From Amoebophrya sp. AT5.2 (Eukaryota; Sar; Dinophyceae; Syndiniales; Amoebophryaceae): a stretch of 25,506 bases of DNA. The notes under the pieces were generated by a model. The model searched no databases and had not been told where the DNA came from. It saw only the letters and a list, made by a program, of their open reading frames with translations. This document shows positions 20,899-25,506 of the stretch, piece after piece. The stretch's first letter is position 1, and each line of letters begins with the position of its first letter. The stretch spans positions 1 to 25,506 of the forward strand of contig RXOD01004236.1 of the NCBI GenBank assembly GCA_005223375.1. The letters run 5' to 3'. A program made the translations under genes and the position numbers.

Positions 20899-23800
20899 TC
20901 ACAGTTCGTCTTTGCTGTTTTTTATGGTTTTGGGAAGGGGCTTCTTCAATCGTTCCGGCAGTTGCGCCCCTTCAAAAACAGCGGAGTCGACGACGTCTTT
21001 CAAGTCTTTCGCCCCCAACGCCTCTCCCCCAATCTCGAACACCTTGTACTTCTCCCGTTTTGGCCGAAACAGGACAAAGCGCGTGCGGTCGCTCTTCTTC
21101 CCCAGACTGGCGACGCCGAAGCTGTCTAGCAAAGCGGGATTGTCGGGAACAGAAACCCAACGGAGCCGCACAGGATCCGTCTTGTACCTAGGAGCGGTTC
21201 GCAGCAGATTGCGGGAAAAATGAAAATGCGATCCGTATTAATTAAGAGACGGTGTCGATCGACCATGATGCTCTTCAAAAGAGGTCGTGGAATTGCATTT
21301 TTTCCTCCATCGGTCTACGTTCCGGTTCCGACGTACCACCCGCCATTCATACCATCCATCATAGCCTTAGTTTCCACCTCCCTGCAAAATAAGTAAGGAA
21401 GAACTCATCTGAGTGGGTCTGGATGTGATATTCATCAAGAACGACCGAATATATTCCGATACTATAATCTTTTAAGAGTGGTATAGTACCCTTCCGCCAA
21501 TTCCTGCATCACTTCCGCCAGCTTTGCGCTCCTCCCGCTGTCCGTGCTCTCCTTCAGCCAGAAAAGGCAGAAGTTCGAGTCCTCCTTCCCGACGCAGTCC
21601 TCTCCGTCCCACTGTTTGAAGGAGCCCTTATGAAGCGAGACCAGGTGGTAGGTAAGACTAAGAGTAAGTAAGTGGCCAGGAGCTGGTTGTAAGCACGTAT
21701 TCGTAATGTTGGGCCCCCACCGGAAAAAGTGGCGATGGCGGTTTGATGCCCATAGGGGGCGAGTGCGCTGCAAGTAGAGGGGGCGCGGTAGAGGAGGGAG
21801 GTCACTGCAAGCCTGTGGCTAGAATGGTGATAGAGTCTGGAAGAAGTAGGGCAAAAGAGGGCGCGTAGAGTCGTGGTGCTTTCCCCCTGGTCGTGTCAGC
21901 CGTAGATAGGTGCAAGGCCATGCCGTAGCCGCGGAAAGCCGCGCGCCCCCTCTTCGGACAGGTGCTCGTAGTTTTAGGACCACCGAAGCTGACCCCGAAG
22001 AGCCCCCCGCCCTCCCAGACTTTCACTATTAACACTGTAGCACTAGCACTATAGGCACTTACCACCTGGTCCCGCCCATAGCCTTGCGGCCCCTGCTTTT
22101 TGAATACCGCGATGTGTTTCTGGCTCCAGAGAGCGATCTTGTCCTTGGCCAGCGTCTTGCCGTTGTAGAACTCCTGGAGTTTCAGCCGGTTGTCCACAAC
22201 CGCGATCGACGGAAAGCGGTTCAAGTCTACGCCAAAGTGGCTCTGGATCTCGTTCTTGAACAGGCCCTGTTTGTCGCAGCGGAGGACCACGCCAATCGCG
22301 GCACGATTCAGAAACTCGCGGGAAACCGCGCGCCACATCACGGGAACCTGATCAGTTTGATTTTATTTGGGGGGAGAAGTGAAAACGAGTGTGATGGGCA
22401 TCGATGCATGATGGGGGGGCACCACGAGATAGAAATAGATGCAGAAGTGGAAGTCTTAAGTGTACTAGAAGTTGTTTGACTTAGGCAGACGGGGAACAAG
22501 GGCTGGATCGTGTTCATGCGAGAGAAAGAACTGATGCCACGAGGAGTTGGCGACGTTATCAAAAATCCGGTATAACTTCGTTCATTGAACACGTAGTACC
22601 TCTTTTTTATCAGTGAAGAGCACGATGGGCGGTCGGTTTTCTTCCACGGCTTTGTCCACGAACTCGCGCAGGTTTTTCTTCGTCACCAGTTCCGTCGCGT
22701 GCGAGGGTATTTGCGCGGCGATCCACTTTTGTATCCCCTTCGACTCGAACTCGGCGCTCTCGAAGGGAAGGGGGTCTTCGCTTTTTTCTGCCGGGAAGTA
22801 TTTTAGCTCGGGCTCGGTCTTTCCGTTCTGGGTCACGTGGAAGGCGGCGCATATGGAGGGACCAGCGATGGTAAGCTATGTTGTAGGCAACTGGTAAGAA
22901 GTACTGGCGGCCGACGTTCTTCCCCTTCTTCATCTCTTTAGGTGGCGCGTGCCGATCAAGGCGCTCTGAAGTCCACCCGGCGCGAAGGGGTCGGGGGCAG
23001 TTTCAGAAATTCCCATGCTTCATTGTAGGTACTTACTACAAGAGGCGGCATCATCGTCGCTCCCGGCACCGTGCTCGGAAAAAGGGCCATTCTTGGAAGG
23101 CAGAGAGGAGTGAAAAGCCAGTGACTAGAAAGAATGGCGCCAGAGACTGCATCTTTGACTAGAAAGAATGGCGCATCTTTGACTACTGTACTGCAGACCT
23201 TGACCTCTCTCCAGCAGCCACCCCCGCGGACCTCGAAGAGCCCCTCAAAAATTTCGCTATACCGGTTAAGAAAGCACAACCTAAGTACTCACCACCTGGT
23301 CCGTCCATAGAGCAGAGGTGCTGGTTCTTGAAGCAGTTCACCGCGGCGACCTTGAGGAAGCTTGCAAACACCTTCGCCACGGCCCTGTACTGCTTCTGCT
23401 TGCCGCGGCACTCCTTCGACGTGCACTTCGGCGAGTAGAAAAACACCTGTCGTTATATATTGTTAATCACAGACACAGATGATGAAGCAAGTGGAAAGGA
23501 AGATGGATTTGGATGGTGAACAAGTAATTCAATTGGTCCGTATTTAATGTAGATGATGTACCGCCCACGGCTCGTCCCGGTCGTTGAGAACCCCGCTGCC
23601 GCCGTGGGCGCTGACAATCTCGTAGACATTGTCTTTGGCTTCATCGAAAACGTTCTCCTCAGGCCCCGCCTCTGGCTCCTCGAAGAATTGGTACCTGTTG
23701 AAGTTGTTTCGATGGATGTATTTATTTTCCGGACCACTTGTTCTCGGCCCTGTTCTTCGGTTCGAAAGGACGACTAAAACATATAGTAAATTTCAGAATG

Positions 23801-24578
23801 ATCGACTCCATGTAGTACTGCTGCTGCCCGTTCGGGAACTGCATTATTCGCACGTTGCAGTTCCCGAACGGGCAGCAACAGTACTACATGGAGTCGATCA
23901 TTATTCGGACGTGATAGGGGCACAGGATAGAAGAAGCTGCGAAAAATAAAACAACATATACATAGGAGTTCCAAAATGATCGAATCCAGTTCGCTGTACT
24001 TGTTGGAGATCATCAAATGTCCCGATCCCCAATAGGATCGTGAGCTGCATAGTATCCAACAAGATCACCAATCTAGTTCTTAGGGCCTACATCCTTCATG
24101 GTGTTACAGTGTTCTAACAGTACTGCTGCTGCCCGTTCGGGAACTGCATTATTCGCACGTGCACTTTCCCGTTTGGTTCTCTCCCGAAGTGTTGGCGGAA
24201 CATTGCTGCGGCGTCGAACTCCCCTTGTCCCCCTTCCTTGAGCGCTTCCTCGCCCCCCTCATCGTACAATTTTCGCTTCTTCTCGTCGCTCAGCACCTCG
24301 TTTGCCTGCGAGATCTCGATGAACTTGCTCTGGCACTCGTCCGCTTTCTCTTGCGGGCACTTGTCCGGGTGGTACTCTTTCGACTTGTCGCGGTAGGCCT
24401 TCTTGATCTCCGCGTCCGTCGCGCTCGTCTCGACGCCGAGCAGCTCGTAGTAGGGCCGCTTCTTCCCACCTCCCGGCCCTCTCTTCCCGCCGCCTGCCTG
24501 TCGCGCATTCACGCGGCTCTCGGCCAGCGGAGAAGATATCAACGTCCAGAGGCAAAGTCTGGAGAGAGGGAAAAGCAT
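20899..24578 (-). CDS. ER-lumen DnaJ-thioredoxin co-chaperone with C-terminal KDEL (ERdj5/DNAJC10-like)
   Basis: Proposed exons are 24578-24124, 23773-23735, 23694-23562, 23446-23293, 23146-23037, 22875-22600, 22347-22063, 21626-21490 and 21187-20899. All phases agree and give 625 residues. A signal peptide ([21 protein letters not shown]) precedes the J domain (about 41-110, HPD at 70-72), which would stimulate an ER Hsp70. A thioredoxin-fold segment follows: [12 protein letters not shown] with C217 and C222 spaced C-x4-C rather than CxxC, then [13 protein letters not shown]. Further segments ([48 protein letters not shown]) resemble inactive PDI-type domains. The chain ends SKDEL, an ER retrieval signal. 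Likely role: Hsp70-coupled folding or disulfide reduction in the ER; the odd Cys spacing makes redox activity uncertain. Exon 5's start is the least certain boundary. Confidence 0.78.
21627..22062 (-). mobile_element. Intron 7 of the chaperone gene with terminal inverted repeats
   Basis: 436 bp, GTAAGT donor and ATAAG acceptor, phase 0. The plus-strand 12-mer GACCAGGTGGTA at 21639-21650 is repeated in exact inverted form at 22060-22071, so one arm overlaps the donor and reaches 9 bp into exon 7, and the other ends 12 bp inside the acceptor. This is what a transposon-derived intron would leave. Confidence 0.6.
23695..23734 (-). other. 40-bp intron 2 of the chaperone gene
   Basis: GTCCGG ... 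CAACAG, exactly 40 bp. Reading through gives a stop (GGA AAA TAA) at once; removing it gives [15 protein letters not shown], which leads directly into the thioredoxin-like segment. Confidence 0.6.
23774..24123 (-). other. Intron 1 of the chaperone gene, built partly from exon sequence
   Basis: 350 bp with donor CAGCA|GTACTG and acceptor GTTTTAG|TCGTCC. It contains a perfect 42-bp copy of the end of exon 1 (copy 23814-23855, source 24119-24160, same orientation), plus an inverted copy next to it. A third, diverged relative of the distal sequence (minus-strand TACAGCGAACTGG, TCGATCATTTTGGAA) lies near 23965-24000. Confidence 0.65.
23797..23902. repeat. 47-bp-arm inverted repeat (hairpin) inside intron 1
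   Basis: Arms 23797-23843 and 23856-23902 are inverted copies with one mismatch, separated by a 12-nt loop. The RNA would fold into a long stable stem within the intron. Most of each arm is the exon 1 end sequence. Confidence 0.92.
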
Positions 24579-25178
24579 GGTCTCCGATCCGATGGCGATC
24601 CGCCGCTTTTAGAAGGAGGCTATCGTTTGATAGGAAGAAGATCTCCCAGATGAGGCGAGGGCCAGACTTCTCGCGAACCCAGAGTAAGAGCAGAACCGAC
24701 ACCGAGCAAGAGTTACGCAGCAGACGAATAACAATCACGCGGCGCGTGCATCATCTTCACTAAGACATTTTTACTGTACTAGGCACTGGTGACATCCTCG
24801 CGAGTTCCTCTTCCTTGCTTCTGCTTCTACTATTTCCCTGTGCGGCTTCTACTATTTCCATGCAGGTCGTGAACGCGGATACATCGAGTGATTTAATGCA
24901 GCAAGGAGTACGTGTCAACATCTTCAATCGAGCAAACCAACGGAGAGCACCACAAGCCACAGCCGCTGGCTATCGCTATGCTTGTTCACATTCACTATGC
25001 AGCCACCCATGTCCTTGTGCTTGTTCTTCATCCAACTGTCGCAATCAGTGGCATCAGCAGTAACGTGAAGATGGTGGATAGCGCCAGCACGCACAATGAA
25101 CAATATCGAAGCTGCGATCCTTCCTAGATGATCTGACGGTTTGTTGTTGTTTTTCTGCTTTGTGAGGACATTCAATAC
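24579..25178. other. Region upstream of the chaperone gene
   Basis: Promoter and leader of the chaperone gene. Short minus-strand frames (24960-24760 among them) might be exon pieces of the gene suggested at 25377, but no splice pairing restores a convincing protein. Confidence 0.35.
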
Positions 25179-25377
25179 TTTCGAGAGCCCAGCCGAATAG
25201 GCAGAAAAGATCATGCATGGGCCGCACGAAGGAACGCCAGGAGGTTCCGATGGACCGGCATCGGAAAACAACCACGCCCGTCAGTTCGGCAAGGAACAGG
25301 AAGGACACAAAAGCTGCGTGGGGAGCAGCCTGCCAGGTGCCAGCAGCCAGCTTCTTTTCAAAACGTTTCGCATTCAT
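25179..25377 (-). CDS. Possible first exon of a membrane protein (low confidence)
   Basis: The frame from the ATG at 25377 reads MNAKRFEKKLAAGTWQ followed by a hydrophobic stretch (AAFVSFLFLAELTGVVVF, about residues 21-38) and ends at a possible donor GAAA|GTATTG after 66 codons. The order basic N-terminus, then one hydrophobic segment, suits a signal-anchor. I could not find the following exon, and without it this could be a chance opening. Confidence 0.3.
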
Positions 25378-25506
25378 CAGGTGTGTCGGGAAGGTCTACT
25401 GTAGTTTTTAACAGTATAGAATTCATCCGTAATCGAGAAAGTCAAAATGTGTGCTCGATGTCGATTTCGACACCAACGCAACTGGTATACGATCCCCAGC
25501 GCAAGG
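25378..25506. other. Right edge of the window
   Basis: No feature seen. Confidence 0.4.

Noticed and set aside
23453..23737. Minus-strand 94-codon frame in the chaperone gene region
   Set aside because: It reads through two inferred introns in the wrong frame; the thioredoxin-like peptide lies in another frame.
25360..25385. CTGATGA-ATGC-GAAAC on the minus strand as a minimal hammerhead
   Set aside because: The four bases between the two core boxes cannot form stem II, and I see no flanking stems; it coincides with the start of a possible exon.

Overview
The window looks like nuclear DNA of a eukaryote. It has spliced genes, an ER chaperone ending in KDEL, and proteins rich in Gln, Asn and Gly. 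Every gene I can support lies on the minus strand, in one head-to-tail array. Introns with GC or GA donors, introns that look like copies of one element, and one-way gene order fit the dinoflagellate lineage; a Syndiniales parasite such as Amoebophrya is my best guess. That is inference: there is no rRNA, organelle marker or spliced leader here to settle it.

Left part, 1-9800, looks partly mobile. A large minus-strand frame (2586 to 1, running off the left edge) has a GIY-YIG nuclease domain of the kind carried by Penelope-like retroelements. The reverse transcriptase expected for such an element is not in view. After 1.5 kb without a gene comes a Gln-rich, FG-repeat protein (6587-4174), then an intronless tyrosine recombinase (8447-6909) with the full R/HxxR/W/Y catalytic set. 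Upstream of it are two 176-bp direct repeats and a diverged tandem pair of about 190 bp.

Centre, 9968-17236, is one five-exon gene. Splicing joins four separate frames into a phase-consistent 2041-residue protein: a low-complexity N-terminus, a GHKL (HSP90/histidine-kinase/MutL-like) ATPase domain, and a long C-terminus. Two of its four introns are recognisably homologous to each other and carry imperfect terminal inverted repeats, so they look like introners (mobile elements that act as introns).

Right part: a two-exon multi-pass membrane protein (20195-18588), then a nine-exon gene (24578-20899) for an ER-lumen co-chaperone with signal peptide, J domain, thioredoxin-fold segments and C-terminal KDEL, resembling ERdj5/DNAJC10. 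Its first intron holds an exact 42-bp copy of the preceding exon's end and a 47-nt-arm hairpin made from the same sequence. Another intron has a 12-bp inverted repeat at its ends. A weak candidate exon for a further gene lies at 25377-25179.

The main theme is intron gain: several host introns keep traces of how they arose (shared element sequence, inverted repeats, exon-derived duplications), in a window that also carries two kinds of mobile-element gene. Exon boundaries were placed by eye from splice motifs and reading-frame phase, with no transcript data.
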